From positions 5,664,501 to 5,728,500 of the forward strand of contig CM066988.1 in the NCBI GenBank assembly GCA_033977485.1: 64,000 nt of DNA, written 5' to 3'. Position numbers and translations under genes: made by a program. Position 1 is the stretch's first letter; the number at the start of each line of letters is the position of its first letter. This stretch comes from Hydrangea macrophylla. Its lineage: Eukaryota; Streptophyta; Magnoliopsida; Cornales; Hydrangeaceae. The notes below the pieces were generated by a model. It was not told the origin of the DNA, did no database searches, and was given only the letters and a program-made list of their open reading frames with translations. Shown piece by piece: positions 46,437-58,836 of this stretch.

Positions 46437-48055
46437 TATTAGGAAACTGCGTTCCCAGAATCCATTGACAGTACGTATAAGTTGGTACTACAAAAAAAAT
46501 TACATGAAAACTACAATAACCCTACAAGGGCGGAACTAGGGTTACCTTGAACTACAAAAAGGGATTGCTGTAGTAGACGAATCGAGAACACGGGCTCGAT
46601 AATAGCTCACGATCTTCTACCGTATTCCTTTGCTGCCAGAATATCGAACTGAGTGCGGGCTCTTTCAAAATCCTTTTAGTTTTCTGCTCTTCCCTCTTTA
46701 CGTTATGTTTTCTATTCCCAGTTATGACACTCTCTTTGATTGCTATGACGATTCAATCCCGATCACATTGATCCGACAAAGATGTGTTCGTCAGGAGGAA
46801 TAAATGATCTCCTGTTTACTTGAATTTTTTATAGCAGCTCCGTCTCGACGTCAGGAACGTTGTGTAAAAAATTCAGCAACTTTCGATCAGTATCGAGCAG
46901 TCCGAAGCTCTTTTAGTGAGCGTTGTCCGACGCTAGCGATCTTCACTCCTATGTCTCTTGAATGCTCACAGAGACTAGGGTTTAGTGGAAACCCTTCTAT
47001 AAGAAAGCTAGGAGGTCAAGAGAAGCTTAGAATGTGAAATCATGCAACCTGAGAGAAGAGCCTAGGCAGCATATATATAAGCTACGATAGGGACCATAAG
47101 AAGTCAATAAGGAATAGGCTTCCTTATGGAATTAGGAAACCCTAATTCGAACTGAATCAGATTCCTATTTCCATGAATTATGATTCATACCACTAAAGAA
47201 TTATAATTGCACTCCTACCCTTATCTCAAAAATATACTTCGAGCTCCATGTTATTAAATGCTTATTATCTCCCCACTTTAAGATTACAGATATCCACTAA
47301 TTAAATATAATTACTGACAATCATATTTAAGTAATCTTTTAAAATTCCTTGAGATCCTCTGCTTAACTTATCTGATATGTCGGATACAAAATCCACCTGC
47401 AGGGTTTGACATAATCAAAACTTATAAGCTTTCTCAGTAGGATATCATCAATCCCAAAATTGAGACACGGATTCCATCATTAATTAGTATCCACCACACA
47501 ATTAATATTGTCACCCATTCCAATGAGATATTGACCCATTTAAGGATCTCACCCTTTTAGGGATCAAAGTGTAAATATCAAATGTACGTGTCCATAAAAT
47601 AAAATAGGATTTAGAGCATAAGCACTCATAATGGTCATGAGGTATTAATCATCTTATAAGTCAGTATAAAGATAATTACCCCAAGTCTGTCCCGTTTAAT
47701 ACACAAAATGTACCAGCATGGTGAGTTGAAACTATGCCGTTTCTCGCAGTCAAGACAAACCTACTACAACACCATGATGCAGTCCTACCGATGGTGTGTC
47801 CAATCCATCTGAGACTGTAAACCAAAATCTTACATTCTACAAGATCTGATGGTCTGATCTTCCCTGTGCAAGCCGAACTCTACACACCAAACCACCTATT
47901 ATGTAGAGTGAAAGACACACATGCATAATATTCAATAAACAATATAATACAAATATTGCCCACATAGATTCTCATAAAAAATGGATTAATTGATTTTGTT
48001 AAATGAATAATAAATCAACTACATAAAGCATGGCTTTTAGTATACATCCCTAACA
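46437..48055 (-). repeat. Element F 3' LTR
   Basis: The outer end reads TATTAGGAAACT where the other LTR has TGTTAGGAAACT, so the terminal TG is mutated. It ends ATACATCCCTAACA. The plus-strand ORF at 46804-47037 within it is not a gene. Confidence 0.92.
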
Positions 48056-48066
48056 ATCTCCCACTT
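48056..48066 (-). other. Element F polypurine tract
   Basis: Minus strand AAGTGGGAGAT next to the 3' LTR, like that of E. Confidence 0.8.
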
Positions 48067-48089
48067 AGACTTAAAGCCATGAAGTGACA

Positions 48090-48229
48090 CACCTCACTCC
48101 AACTAATGGCTCTACGTCCTAGGGTAAACATATATCCTGAGGTAGACTTTCTATAATCCCTATCTGACATGAAATCAGAATCTGTGTACCCAATGGGTAC
48201 AAGACTGTCTGCTTGGTAAACTAACATAT
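48090..48229 (-). pseudogene. pol: Element F RNase H, truncated
   Basis: Only the beginning is left: IGYTDSDFMSD, KSTSGYMFTLG and AISW, after which the sequence runs into the polypurine region. In E about 120 further codons follow this point, including two catalytic acidic residues. So F has lost them by an internal deletion ending next to the polypurine tract. Confidence 0.8.
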
Positions 48230-49403
48230 AGTCTCAATTCCTTTTCAGGTACTTGAGAATATTTTTCACCGCAGTCCAATGTTCTTGCCCTGGATTAGAC
48301 TGATATCTACTAACTATGCCAACTGCAAAGCAGATGTCAGGTCTAGTACATATCATAGCATACATTAGGCTTCCAACTGCCGAGCCATAAGGAACTGCCT
48401 CCATCTTCTCTATCTCATCAGGTGTCTTAGGACACTGATCCTTAGATAGAGTAATTCCGTATCTGAAGGGAAGGAATCCTTTCTTGGAATCTTGCATGCT
48501 AAACCTTGCAAGAATATTGTCAATATAAGTGCCTTGTGACAAGCCCAACATCCTATTCTTGCGATCTCGCATAAGCTTGATCCCTAGGATGTGACCGGCT
48601 TCTCCCAAGTCCTTCATATCGAACTGACTGGACAACCATACCCTTACAGAAGATATACCCCTACATCATTTTTGATTAGCAGGATATCATCCACATATAG
48701 TACTAAGAACACCACCACGCTTCCATAATGTTTCTTATACACACAGGATTCATCCGCACATTGATCAAAACCAAAAGACTTGATTGCTTGATCAAAGCGG
48801 ATATTCCAAGACCTAGATGCCTGCTTAAGTCCATAAATGGACTTCTTAAGCTTGCACAACATGTATTCTTGGCCCTTTGCGATGAACCCGTCTGGTTGCA
48901 CCATATAGATCCACTCGTCAAGATTCCCAATAAGAAATGCTATCATGACATCCATTTGCCAAATTTCATAATCGAAATGTGCAGCAATGGACAAGAGAAT
49001 CCGAATAGACTTCAACATTGCCACCGACGAAAAAGTTTCCTCATAATCGATTCCTTCTTTTTGAGTGAACCCTTTCGCAACAAGCCTAGCTTTTGAAGGT
49101 TTCCACCTTACCATCTGCTCCTCTCTTTTTCTTATAGATCCACTTGCATCCAATGTGTTTTATTTCATTGGGTGGTTCTACAAGATCCCAGACTTGATTG
49201 GAGTACATAGACTCCACTTCAGATTTCATAGCCTTTTGCCAAAGGTCTACATCTTTATCTTGGAGTGCTTCATTGTAGTTACAGGGATCGGTACCTTGTT
49301 CATCAGGGACCCGGTCATAAGACTCTCCTAAGAACATATACCGGTCAAGTTGAATAATAACCCTCCCACTACGACGAGGCACAACCCATTTTTTGGGTAT
49401 CAT
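48230..49403 (-). pseudogene. pol: Element F reverse transcriptase, broken
   Basis: Frames 49086-49403 (KSEVESMYSNQVWDLVEPP, GCKWIYKKKRG), 48644-49153 (ARLVAKGFTQKEGIDYEETF, QMDVMIAFLIGNL, YGLKQASRSW and the catalytic YVDD) and 48234-48635 (FDMKDLGEAGHILGIKL, YAMICTRPDI). At least two frameshifts separate them. Copia-type RT; same layout as E. Confidence 0.9.
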
Positions 49404-50700
49404 TGATATTTTGTTGTGATGATTCTGAACTTACTACACCATTATCTACACCTTGTACTGGTTCAGGAACCTGCGTGTTAATGGTTGGTTCGGGATCTAC
49501 ACGAGTTTCGATAATCCTCCCACTACGGCGTGGTAATGGAATATCAATAACTCTTTCTTGTGGTGTTTCTTCTCGTACCGTTGGTATCGAAGAAGTATGT
49601 CTCGGTGTCTCTCCTCTCATTTTCTCTAGAACAATACGACTTCTGGGCTTGTGGTCCATAACATAGTCCTCTTCTAAGAATGTGGCATTGGTGCTAACAA
49701 TAATCTTCTGATCCTTAGAACTATAAAACAGACCACCTTTACTTCCTCTTGGATACCCAACAAAGAAACATACTTCTGTTCTCGATTCTAACTTTTCTGC
49801 GTTCCCTTTCAGCACATGTGCTAGACTACCCCAAATTCGAACATGCCGCAGACTAGGCTTTCGCCCAGTCCACAATTCCATGGGAGTAGTAGGTACTGAC
49901 TTAGATGGTACCAAGTTTAGAATGTATGCGGCTGTCTCTAATGCGTGTCCCCAAAATAAAATTGGTAAATCCGAATAACTCATCATAGATCTTACCATGT
50001 CCATAAGAGTCATGTTCCTTCTTTCTGCTACACCGTTCTGCTGAGACATACGGGGTGTAGACAATTGGGATGCAATCCCTTACTCCAATAAGTATTCCCT
50101 AAACTCTCCCAAGAGGTACGCTCCACCACGATCAGATCGTAGTGACTTGATACATTTACTTAGACACTTCTCCGTTTCAGCCTTGAAGTCTTTGAATTTC
50201 TCAAAGCATTCAGACTTACGCCGCATCAAGTAAATGTACCCATATCTTGAGTAATCATCGATGAAAGTGACAAAGTACTCAAATCCCCCTCTTGCTTGGA
50301 CAGTCATAGGACCACACAAATCAGAGTGAACCAGTTCCAACGGTTCTTTTGCTCTATAGCCCTTGGGCGAGAATGGCCTCTTGGTCATTTTACCTTCCAA
50401 GCAGGATTCACAAACTGGAAGTGCCTCCACTTCCAATGAGCCGAATGGCCCATTTTGAACCAGTCTTTGAATCCTTTTCAAACTATTATGACCAAGGCGT
50501 AAGTGCCAAAGATGTGTTTGGTTCATCCTCGAAGGTTCTTTTCTCTTAAATGGAAAACTATTTGTGTTATTCAATTCATTAAGTTGCAGTATAGGAGAGA
50601 TAAGATTTAATATATAAAGATCATCCACCAATTGACCAGAACAAATAAAACGTTTATTTTCTTTACTAAATATCCATTCTTTACTAAACTAGAAACTGAA
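49369..50700 (-). pseudogene. pol: Element F integrase, broken
   Basis: Zinc-binding part LWHLRLGH ... CESCLEGKM and core with HSDLCGP and SDRGGAY in 50080-50631. A stop at 50080, then NGVAERRN with the catalytic Glu in 49369-50064. The linker to RT includes PRRSGR. All three catalytic residues remain but the frame is cut. Confidence 0.9.
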
Positions 50701-51009
50701 ACTAAATTCCTTCTAATAGAAGGTACATAAAGGTCAATTTCTTAATATTAAAATCCTATCTCTACCAAAACTAAGATGTAGATCTCCTACTGCAACTGCT
50801 GCTACTTTCGTAGCATTTCCTATATATAGATAAATCTCTCCATCACTAAGCTGCCTGGTTCCCTGGAACCCCTGCAAAGAATTGCATACATGATCAGTGG
50901 CTCCCGTATCTACTCTCCAGGTACCGGTAGATCGGACCGCTAAACACGATTCAACAACTAGTAAATGAGATTTACCTTGATTGTTCTGTCTGGCGAGATA
51001 AACTGGACA
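50701..51009 (-). pseudogene. pro: Element F protease
   Basis: Minus strand frame with RVDTGATDHVCNSLQGF (about 50875-50925), keeping Asp-Thr-Gly. It lies directly after the zinc knuckle, with frame breaks downstream near 50700. Confidence 0.75.
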
Positions 51010-51789
51010 TTATTTCTTCCAGTGTCTTGGCTGCTTGCAAACAAAACATTTGCCTTTAGGCTTTCCTGGTTGTCCTCGTGGCCTTTGGATTGGCGGAGGA
51101 CCCGCGACCTTCTTTTGAGACTTTTTCATTTTCTTCTTGCCTTTCGGCTTTGAAGCAGAACCTTTCTCAAACACAAGAGCACTCCCTGACTTTCTGTTGA
51201 GACCCTCAGCTGCCTGGAGTTCTTTAAGCAGCTCTGCCAAAGTATATTGAAATTTATTCATGTTGTAATTGAGGCGGAATTGCTTAAAAGACTCTGGCAG
51301 TGACTGGAGTACGATAACGATCTGGGTTTCCCCGTCGATTTCAGTTCCAAGGACCTCTAGTTCATTAAGAAGAGATATCATCTTAAGAACATGATCCCTT
51401 ACAGGCGTCCCCTCAGCCATGGTTATGTTCATCAAGTCTTTCATGGCAACCTGCCTAGCAGCAAGACTTTGATCCCCGAACATCTCTCGGAGGCTCTCCA
51501 TCATGTCATAGGCACTGGTCATTGACTGATGCTAATGTTGTAGAACATTTGACATGGATGCCAAAATGTAACACCGCGCCATCTCATCAGCCTTGGCCCA
51601 TTGCTTGTGAGCCTGGGTTTCCTCAGCGGTTGCCCCCTCACCAGGTTGCTCAGGACATTCTTGAGTAAGCACAAACTTGTACTCTTCAGCAGTTAACACA
51701 ATATCCAAATTCCTTTTCCAGTCTATATAGTTTGGTCCAGTAAGTTTGTTTTCTTAAAGTATAACAGCAAGTGGATTGAAAGTACCCAT
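51010..51789 (-). pseudogene. gag: Element F gag, broken
   Basis: Probable start ATG at 51789. Stops at 51754-51756 (codon 12) and 51532-51534, then open 51010-51522 with copia gag blocks (RDHVLKMISLLNELE, FRLNYNMNKF) and a Lys-rich stretch. The zinc knuckle CFVCKQPRHWKK is cut by TAA (51010-51012) one residue before its last Cys. Confidence 0.88.
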
Positions 51790-53218
51790 TTAAAAGCCTG
51801 AGAATCACATAACATAAATAATTATGTTTGGGCAAAATTACTATGGATTCGAGTTGAAAATATTGGTTCCCTCTACCATATTTGAAAGGAATCTGCCAGC
51901 AACCTGATACACCGCGAATAGTATGACTCGATGGGAAGCCATATACTATCCATCATTTGTTCAGATAGACAATTGCCTTTTAATTTTACTATCCAGGCAA
52001 TGTACTTTGCCTAATAAAATTAAACTGTTGACTTGCTTTGGTCCTATAAAAAATAACATTGACTCAGATGGAGAGGATATTATTATTTATAGCTAAGTGT
52101 ATACCATCACTTAATTCTAGGTCAAGAGTTCGATGAGGAACACCTCTAATGGAGAGGTGACCCACACCAACAATCACCCAAAACATTCTTGTAAAGAAGT
52201 TTGTACTAATGATTCCATGATCAACTACATCCAATGGGGAGGATGACACTAGAGCCATCACACAAAATTAATCATATCATCTACAAACTAGTGATGGAGA
52301 CTATGGGATTTATACTTGATAAATTCCCTATCCCACTTAGAATTTTAAAAAAATTTGAGGGTTATAATTTTTTAGAAAAACTTTTTAATTTAATTAATAA
52401 AAAATAATGGAATACTTGACAAGGATTAATTCATCCTTGCTTGTGAAACCCATATGTGTAGATAATAAAATTATTCTATTCTCATGATTTTAGAAAATAA
52501 GTACTTATGTTTTCAAATTATGGAATTAGTTTTATTTCTAAATACACATGTAGTTGTCCATCATTTTAAATTAATATAAATTAAACATGCAGCTAGACAT
52601 CTGAAATAGGTCTAGGAACAATTATCCATGTTATCCTATTCATTAAACATCAAACAATAATAATCATTCAATCACACATAAATAAGGAAACCACAATAAA
52701 ATAGGAATCCCACTATTATGGTCAAGCTGCAACTCTTGTGAAGAAATCTTCATGGAACCCGATTAGCTCTATGTCGTCACTACACAACTGCCTTCCAGAA
52801 CTGTTTTCTGAAACAGCCTTCAGAAATTGCCTCCAGATTGCTTTCTGAAACTGCTTGTAAACTGTCTTCACGAATTTACTTGAGATATATTACACAAACC
52901 CTATGCCTCCATAAAGGAGTTCACATGCAATTTCTTTGCAGTAAATTAACCACACATCAATCAAGCGTGGGATCCAATACACACAAATCCTATGCCTCCA
53001 TAAAGGAGTTCACATGCTATATTAAAACAGCAAAATTAACCACGGATAAAACTATCGTGGGATCCAATCATACAAAATCAGTGACCATAATAGTGGAATA
53101 AGAACGCTGCAAAACAAGGGTTAGCACAGTTCTACGCTCTATCCATCCATCAAAACACACATAAGATCTGTTTTATTGGATAACATGGTTGCGTCCAACC
53201 CATACGCAGAATCAACGT
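51790..53218 (-). other. Element F leader
   Basis: 1.4 kb between primer site and gag, no gene. It contains a tandem duplication of about 89 bp (52892-53068) and several short CTCC...GGAG hairpins like those in the leader of E. Confidence 0.7.
52892..53068. repeat. ~89-bp tandem duplication in element F leader
   Basis: CTATGCCTCCATAAAGGAG recurs at 52901 and 52990, each followed by TTCACATGC and, about 50 bp later, CGTGGGATCCAAT. The unit carries a CTCC/GGAG hairpin. Confidence 0.75.
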
Positions 53219-53231
53219 TGCTTTGATACCA
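53219..53231 (-). other. Element F primer-binding site (tRNA-iMet)
   Basis: Minus strand TGGTATCAAAGCA; one mismatch (A for G) to the usual site. One base from the 5' LTR. Confidence 0.87.
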
Positions 53232-53232
53232 C

Positions 53233-54850
53233 TGTTAGGAAACTGCGTTCCCAGAATCCATTGACAGCGCGAATAAGTTGGTACTGCAAAACAATTACGT
53301 GAAAACTACAATAACCCTACAAGGGCAGAACTAGGGTTACCTTGAACTGCAAAAACGGATTGCTGTAGTAGACGAATCGAGAACATGGGCTCGATAACAG
53401 CTCACGATCTTCTACCTTATTCCTTTGCTGCCAGAATATCGAACTGAGTGTGGGCTCTTTCAAAATCATTTTAGTTTTTTGTTCTTCCCTCTTTACGATC
53501 TGTTTTCTATTCCTAGTTATAATACTCTCTTTGATTGTTGTGACGATTCAATCCCGATCACATTGATCCGACAAAGATGTGTTTGTCAGGAGGACTAAAC
53601 GATCTCCGATTTACTTGAATTTTTTACAGCAGCTCCATCTTGACGTCAGGAACGTTGTGTAAAAAATTCAGCAACTTTCAATCAGTATCGAGCAGTCCGA
53701 AGCTCTTTTAGTGAGCACTGTCCGATGCTAGCGATCTTCACTCCTATGTCTCTTGAATGCTCACAGAGACTAGGGTTTAGTGGAAACCCTTCTAGTAGAA
53801 AGCTAGGAGGTCAAGGGAAGCTTAGAATGTGAAATCATGCAACCTGAGAGAAGAGCCAAGGTAGCATATATATAGGCTACGATAGGGACCATAAGAAGTC
53901 AATAAGGAATATGCTTCCTTGTGGAATTAGGAAACCCTAATTCGAACTGAATCAGATTCCTATTTCCATAAACTATAATTCATACCACTAAAGATTTATA
54001 ATTGCACTCCTACCCTTATCTCAAAAATAAATTTTGAGCTCCATGTTATTAAATGCTTATTTTCTCCTCACGTTAAGATTACAGATATCCACTAATTAAA
54101 TATAATTATTGACAATCATATTTAATTAATCTCTTAAAATTCCTTGAGATCCTCTGCTTAACTTATCTGATATGTCGGATACAAAATCCACCTGTAGGGT
54201 TTGACATAATCAAAACTTATAAGCTTTCTCAAGGGGATATCATCAATCGCAAAATTGAGACATGGATTCCATCTTTAATTAATATCCACCACACAATTAA
54301 TATTGTCACTCAATCCAATGAGATATTGACCCATTTAAGGATCTCACCCTTTTAGGGATCAAAGTGTAAATATCAAATGTACGTGTCCATAAAATAACAT
54401 AGGATTTAGAGCATAAGCACTCATAATAGTCATGAGGTATTAATCATCTTATAAGTCAGTATAAAGATAATTACCCCAAGTCTGTCCCGTTTAATACACA
54501 AAATGTACCAGCATGGTGAGTTGAAACTATACCGTTTCCCACAGTCAAGACAAACCTACTAAAACACCATGTTGCAGTCCTACCGATGGTGTGTCCAATC
54601 CATCTGAGACTGTAAACCAAAATCTTACATTCTACAAGATCCGATGGTCTGATCTTCCCTGTGCAAGTGGAACTCTACACACCAAACCTCCTACTATATA
54701 GAGTGAAAGACACACATGCATAATATTAAATAAACAATATAATACAAATATTGCCCACACAGATTCTCATAAAAAATGGATTAACTGATTTTATTCAATG
54801 AATAATAAATCAACTACATAAAGCATGGCTTTTAGTATACATCCCTAACA
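53233..54850 (-). repeat. Element F 5' LTR
   Basis: Starts TGTTAGGAAACTGCG and ends CCCTAACA on the plus strand. A TATA-like box CTATATATATGC is on the minus strand at about 53864-53875. Confidence 0.92.
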
Positions 54851-54855
54851 GCCTC

Positions 54856-56462
54856 CTCTTCCTGAGTAGAAAGTTTGTTTTTATTCACCACTTTGTCCTC
54901 TTCATACTCTTCGGGAGTAGAGAGAGGCATATTGTGCCCTATAGTCTTGCCACTTCTTAGAGTAGTCATGGCTGTAGCATGTTCTTGATTGTTGGGACCG
55001 TTGTTGTATCCCTTAGGGTTTTGAAGTGGTTGGACAGGAAATGTTCCACTCGACCCCTCTTGTCGTGCATCCATTCTCTCTAATGTTGCGGACATTTTAC
55101 TCATCATTTGAATTAACTATTGTGTTAAATTCATATTAGAGAGTAGGTCTTCCTCTTGCACCTTTTTGTGTGGTGGCACGTACACATTTGACTGTTGAGT
55201 ATTAGAGGGTTGAGCTTGGTTGTAGTTATTTGATCTATTTTGATTGAATGACTGGGACTGCCTATTGTATTGTCCTTGATATTGGTTATTGTTGTTGTAG
55301 GGCTGTTGTTGATATTGATTTTGTGTCCTAGCATTGTTTTTCCAATCAAAACCAGGGTGATTCCATCGGTTGTTATTATTTTAAAAGTTATTACTATTGT
55401 TATAGGAATTTCTCGCCCCTCTATACCCTTGCATGGCGTTCTTTTCCATAGGGCTTGTTCTTGAAAGTACGACACATTGGGATAGTAATGAGAAGCGTGT
55501 CCCAACATATTGCATGTGCCGCATGGTTCTTCATGCAAAACTTGCCTAGAACTCTCTCCTTTCATCCCTAACTCCTCTACCCTCTTTGCTAGTTCTTCAT
55601 ATTTGGTCATTAGATGATCTTCACTTTTTAGTTGGTATAAAATTTTCTCCTTCGCACATGATATTTGTGCATGTGAGACATCTTCAGAGTTTGACCATTC
55701 ATGAGCATGCTCGGCTAACCATTCGAAGTGGGTTTCAGCCTCTTCGGTGTTTTTGCGAAGAAATGGACCTGAGCTCATGGTTTCAACTAGCTTTTTAATT
55801 TCACCATTTAACCCTTCATAAAAGTAGCTTATGGTTCACCATTTCTCATACCCATGATGTGGGCATGAGAGAAGCAAATCTTTGAAACACTCCCAGGTTT
55901 GGGTGAAGGTTTCATTGCTCTTCTGTTTGTAGGAATTTATTTGACGTTTAAGCTCGGTTGTCATGCGAGGTGGAAAGAATTTCTTTAAAAAAACCATCTT
56001 CATCGCATGCCAAGTGAAAATTGAGTTTCTTTTAAGGGTGAGCAACCACGCTTTAGCTTTATCCTTCAAGGTGAAGGGGAATAGCATTAGGCATGTTACA
56101 TCTACAGGACAATTTCGGGAGAACGTTTTACAAACATCCTCAAAATCTTTGATGTGTAGATACGCCTTCTCACTCTCCATTCCATGAAAGGTTGGAAGGA
56201 GTTGAATCATTCCGTTGCAAAATTGGAATTTGCCCGCATAGGGTGGAATGAGAATACAAGAGGGCATAGGTGCGTGTTCAGGTTGCATAAGATCACATAG
56301 GGGACGCAACGAGTCGTCATTAGGTACAACCATATTCTCACCAGTCTCACTTTGATTGTTTGCCATTGAATCGGTAGGTGTGACTACACGATTTATAAAA
56401 CTAGAAGATTCAGATAGGTAGAATGGATTTTTGTAAATTCTTTCGATGGAATGATCGAACAT
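54856..56462 (-). pseudogene. gag: Element B' gag, broken
   Basis: Starts at ATG 56462. Gag core with LPTFHGMESEKAYLHIKDFE, LFPFTLKDKAKAWL and TWECFKDLLLSCPHHG, closely alike to element A gag. TGA at 55836-55838 is in frame, and the same frame continues from 55778. A zinc knuckle CGTCNMLGHASHYY lacks its last Cys (Tyr). A frameshift at about 55400 leads to an Asn/Gln-rich tail in another frame, which has one TAG, and 54856-55107 is open. Element F interrupts; protease follows at 46431. Confidence 0.87.
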
Positions 56463-56567
56463 GAAAGGGAAGAAATCCTAAAAGGTTTTAAACCTAAAGA
56501 GAAAGAAAATGAAAAACAAAAATAAGTAAAGATAGAATGAGGTAATCTAGGCGTTAGCTTGTTGCTT

Positions 56568-56585
56568 TCTCCGGCAACGGTGCCA
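56568..56585 (-). other. Element B' primer-binding site (tRNA-Asp)
   Basis: Minus strand TGGCACCGTTGCCGGAGA; two changes from the tRNA-Asp complement. 6 bases from the 5' LTR. Confidence 0.87.
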
Positions 56586-56591
56586 AAAACT

Positions 56592-58199
56592 TGACACGAG
56601 AATTATTTTGTGTGCGCTTGTGTGGTATACCCAAGTGTAGGTAATCGTGCAAGTAGTAATCTGGTTAAGACTAGGTCAGTCCCACAGGGAAAGTTGAGAA
56701 CTAAATACTTAGATTAAACTCTAAAAGAAAAAGAAAACTCAAGATTTAAGCAAGGTGTAGAACACAGAGTTCTATAATTAACTACTACTAAAAATAGAGC
56801 AATTAAATTAAACTAACGATCAACTGATTAACTAAAGCAATATTTAAAAATGGTGCTTCTTAATAAAAGGGGAACGTTGGGATCACACGAATCCGCAGTG
56901 ACCTAACCATCTACCATGCAGTTACATTAAAGCTCAATGGAGTACATCTTCTACATTATTCTGTATTTTCCTTAAAATAAAGAATCCATATCCCTTTCAT
57001 GACCGGGACTATATCATCACAATTAATTCAAAAAACATAAAAGCGATTTAAATCAATAGTTAAGTATCGCACTCTGAATGGTTTAGCATTCAAAGTGGTT
57101 TTCAAAAGGAATTGAAGAAAAATGCCCCAAGGCTTAAGGTTCAGAAACTGTTTTGACAATTGAGCATTTGGGGACAATTTGATAACAAATCTCAAAAGTA
57201 GAAAGTTTAGGAATACTGCATAGGATATTCTCAAGAATCAGAAGAATCGGTCGATCGACGCGCTTTCAATAGATCGAACATCGTCATCTCTCAATCAATC
57301 AAAATTCTTTGATCACTTTACTATATCTCTGGTCCGATCGATCGAACTAACTTCGATCGATCGAACACATGTATTATTCTACTACATGCAGAGGCTGGAG
57401 ATCACTGTTTTATCATGATCTCCCAACCCTAGGACTACTCAGACATGATCTGGAGTGTCACAGATTCATTTTTAACGTAAATATTCATTAAGGACATGTT
57501 TGGTTGCGATTTAAACATGGAAGCATGAAAACTATGAATTAAACAATAATCTAACATGTACTACTATGATTAACACTACTTGTGCTATGAGAACCTACTA
57601 ACGGATTGTAGATAAACAATAATAAGGAACCTGAATGAACTAAAACTTGTATTGAACTATGAATCTTCAAAGCACTATATGAAAAACGTACAAAAACCAA
57701 TAAACTCTCTCTCTCTCTATTTAGCAACTGTAGAAAAAAACAAAAGTTGGGCGTCCTTCTGGACATCTTACAAACTGATATCTATAGACAACCTAAGAGC
57801 TAGGGTTACAATGCATGTTTCTGCTGTGTGCGCGTAAATTCTGATAAAAGGCATGTTCGATCGATTGAACTTCTGGATTACTCGATCACTTAAACCTTAC
57901 TCAATCGATCGAAGTCTCAATTGTTTGAACCCATTTGATCGCTTAACTTCACTTTTCATCTTTGACTTCTCTTGCTATTAGTCCAGCATTACCTTTATCC
58001 TGTAATCCACTTCTTTACACAGCAAAATAGCAATCTGCACAAATAGTAGCTAAAACAATACCACTCATCATAGATTAATCACATTGTGTATAAATTAGCA
58101 TTGTATTACGATTTGTAGATAAAATAGGGAATTGTAAACTAAATCAGTGTATTTCTCTATTTTAGCGCGGTTGTATTTTACAAATACCCCCACTTGTCA
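56592..58199 (-). repeat. Element B' 5' LTR (1608 bp)
   Basis: Begins TGACACGAG and ends CACTTGTCA on the plus strand. Decayed palindrome arrays are at 57245-57370 and 57855-57945. Confidence 0.9.
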
Positions 58200-58204
58200 G
58201 CTAC

Positions 58205-58728
58205 TCGAATGATCGTCATCCATCATCAGATCATCATCGGTAGGTGCTATATTATCATCGTCGTCTGTGTAATCACCATTGGATGGTTCGCCAGCTGTTT
58301 GGTCACTACCTATAGAATCATCTCCACTCAGTATTTCATCGTAGCTATCCATATCCATGTGATCTGAATCTGTACCTGATTCTGGGGAGGCTCTCGCAAA
58401 ATGGTTTGATATTAGTCCAGGCTCAGGAGAGAATGGCGGTGCTGGTGCTGCCATGATAATCAGAAAAAGTATATCATTGTATAATGCCTCATCATAGACC
58501 ATACTGATAAGCTCCTGATGAATGAGTATAATAGTCCTTGAAGCATAGATCGACTCGAGCTGAACCCGGTCTGGATACTGCAACGCATCAGTAACTACAA
58601 CTCTCGACATGTCCTCCTCCAAGATGTGTCTAGCCCTCTGGCGGATCCGCTGTTAGTATAGTCCAGTGAATACGACCATCGAGAAAATAATGACCTCCAA
58701 AATCATCGTGAATGAAGATCGGCTCCAT
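58205..58728 (-). pseudogene. Element D acidic leader ORF, proximal part
   Basis: An ATG at 58728 opens a frame (MEPIFIHDDFGGHYFLDGRI) that stops after about 35 codons. A shifted frame goes on (ILEEDMSRVVVTDALQYPDR) to 58197 with an acidic end rich in Asp (YTDDDDNIAPTDDDLMMDDD). It starts about 95 bp after the primer site. Unknown protein. Element B' splits it from 26163-26693. Confidence 0.5.
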
Positions 58729-58823
58729 GATCCTGGAAGAGGAGCTAAGTTAGTGTTAGTGCTAGTACAAGGTAAATCTTATGCTCATAACTTAATGTGT
58801 TGGATAGTCAGTGAACGCGTCTA

Positions 58824-58836
58824 AAGCTCTGATACC
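58824..58836 (-). other. Element D primer-binding site (tRNA-iMet)
   Basis: Minus strand TGGTATCAGAGCT, 9 bases from the 5' LTR. Confidence 0.87.

Larger units (their letters stand above)
46437..54850 (-). mobile_element. Element F: decayed Ty1/copia retrotransposon (8414 bp)
   Basis: LTRs at 46437-48055 and 53233-54850 (about 1.62 kb), TSD GCCTC at 46432-46436 and 54851-54855. Primer site for tRNA-iMet with one change (53219-53231), polypurine tract at 48056-48066. Order gag, protease, integrase, RT, then only the start of RNase H. Proteins resemble those of E. In the first 190 bp of the LTRs about 13 positions differ, so F is much older than E. It lies in the gag-to-protease region of B'. 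Confidence 0.93.
26699..58199 (-). mobile_element. Element B': Athila-like Ty3/gypsy element carrying two copia insertions
   Basis: LTRs at 26699-28315 and 56592-58199 are flanked by the TSD GCTAC (26694-26698 and 58200-58204). The tRNA-Asp primer site is at 56568-56585. The order on the minus strand is gag, protease, RT, RNase H, integrase, two short ORFs, a third large ORF, a long noncoding 3' region and LTR. Elements E and F lie inside; without them it is about 14.35 kb, a usual size for Athila-like elements. RT with FMDDFSVFG and an ORF in the env position support the Athila branch. LTR identity in a sampled 136 bp is about 94%. Confidence 0.9.

Noticed and set aside
57652..57837. Small plus- and minus-strand frames inside the LTRs of B', C, D, E and F
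   Set aside because: They are short, lack homology and cover regulatory or repeat sequence of LTRs.
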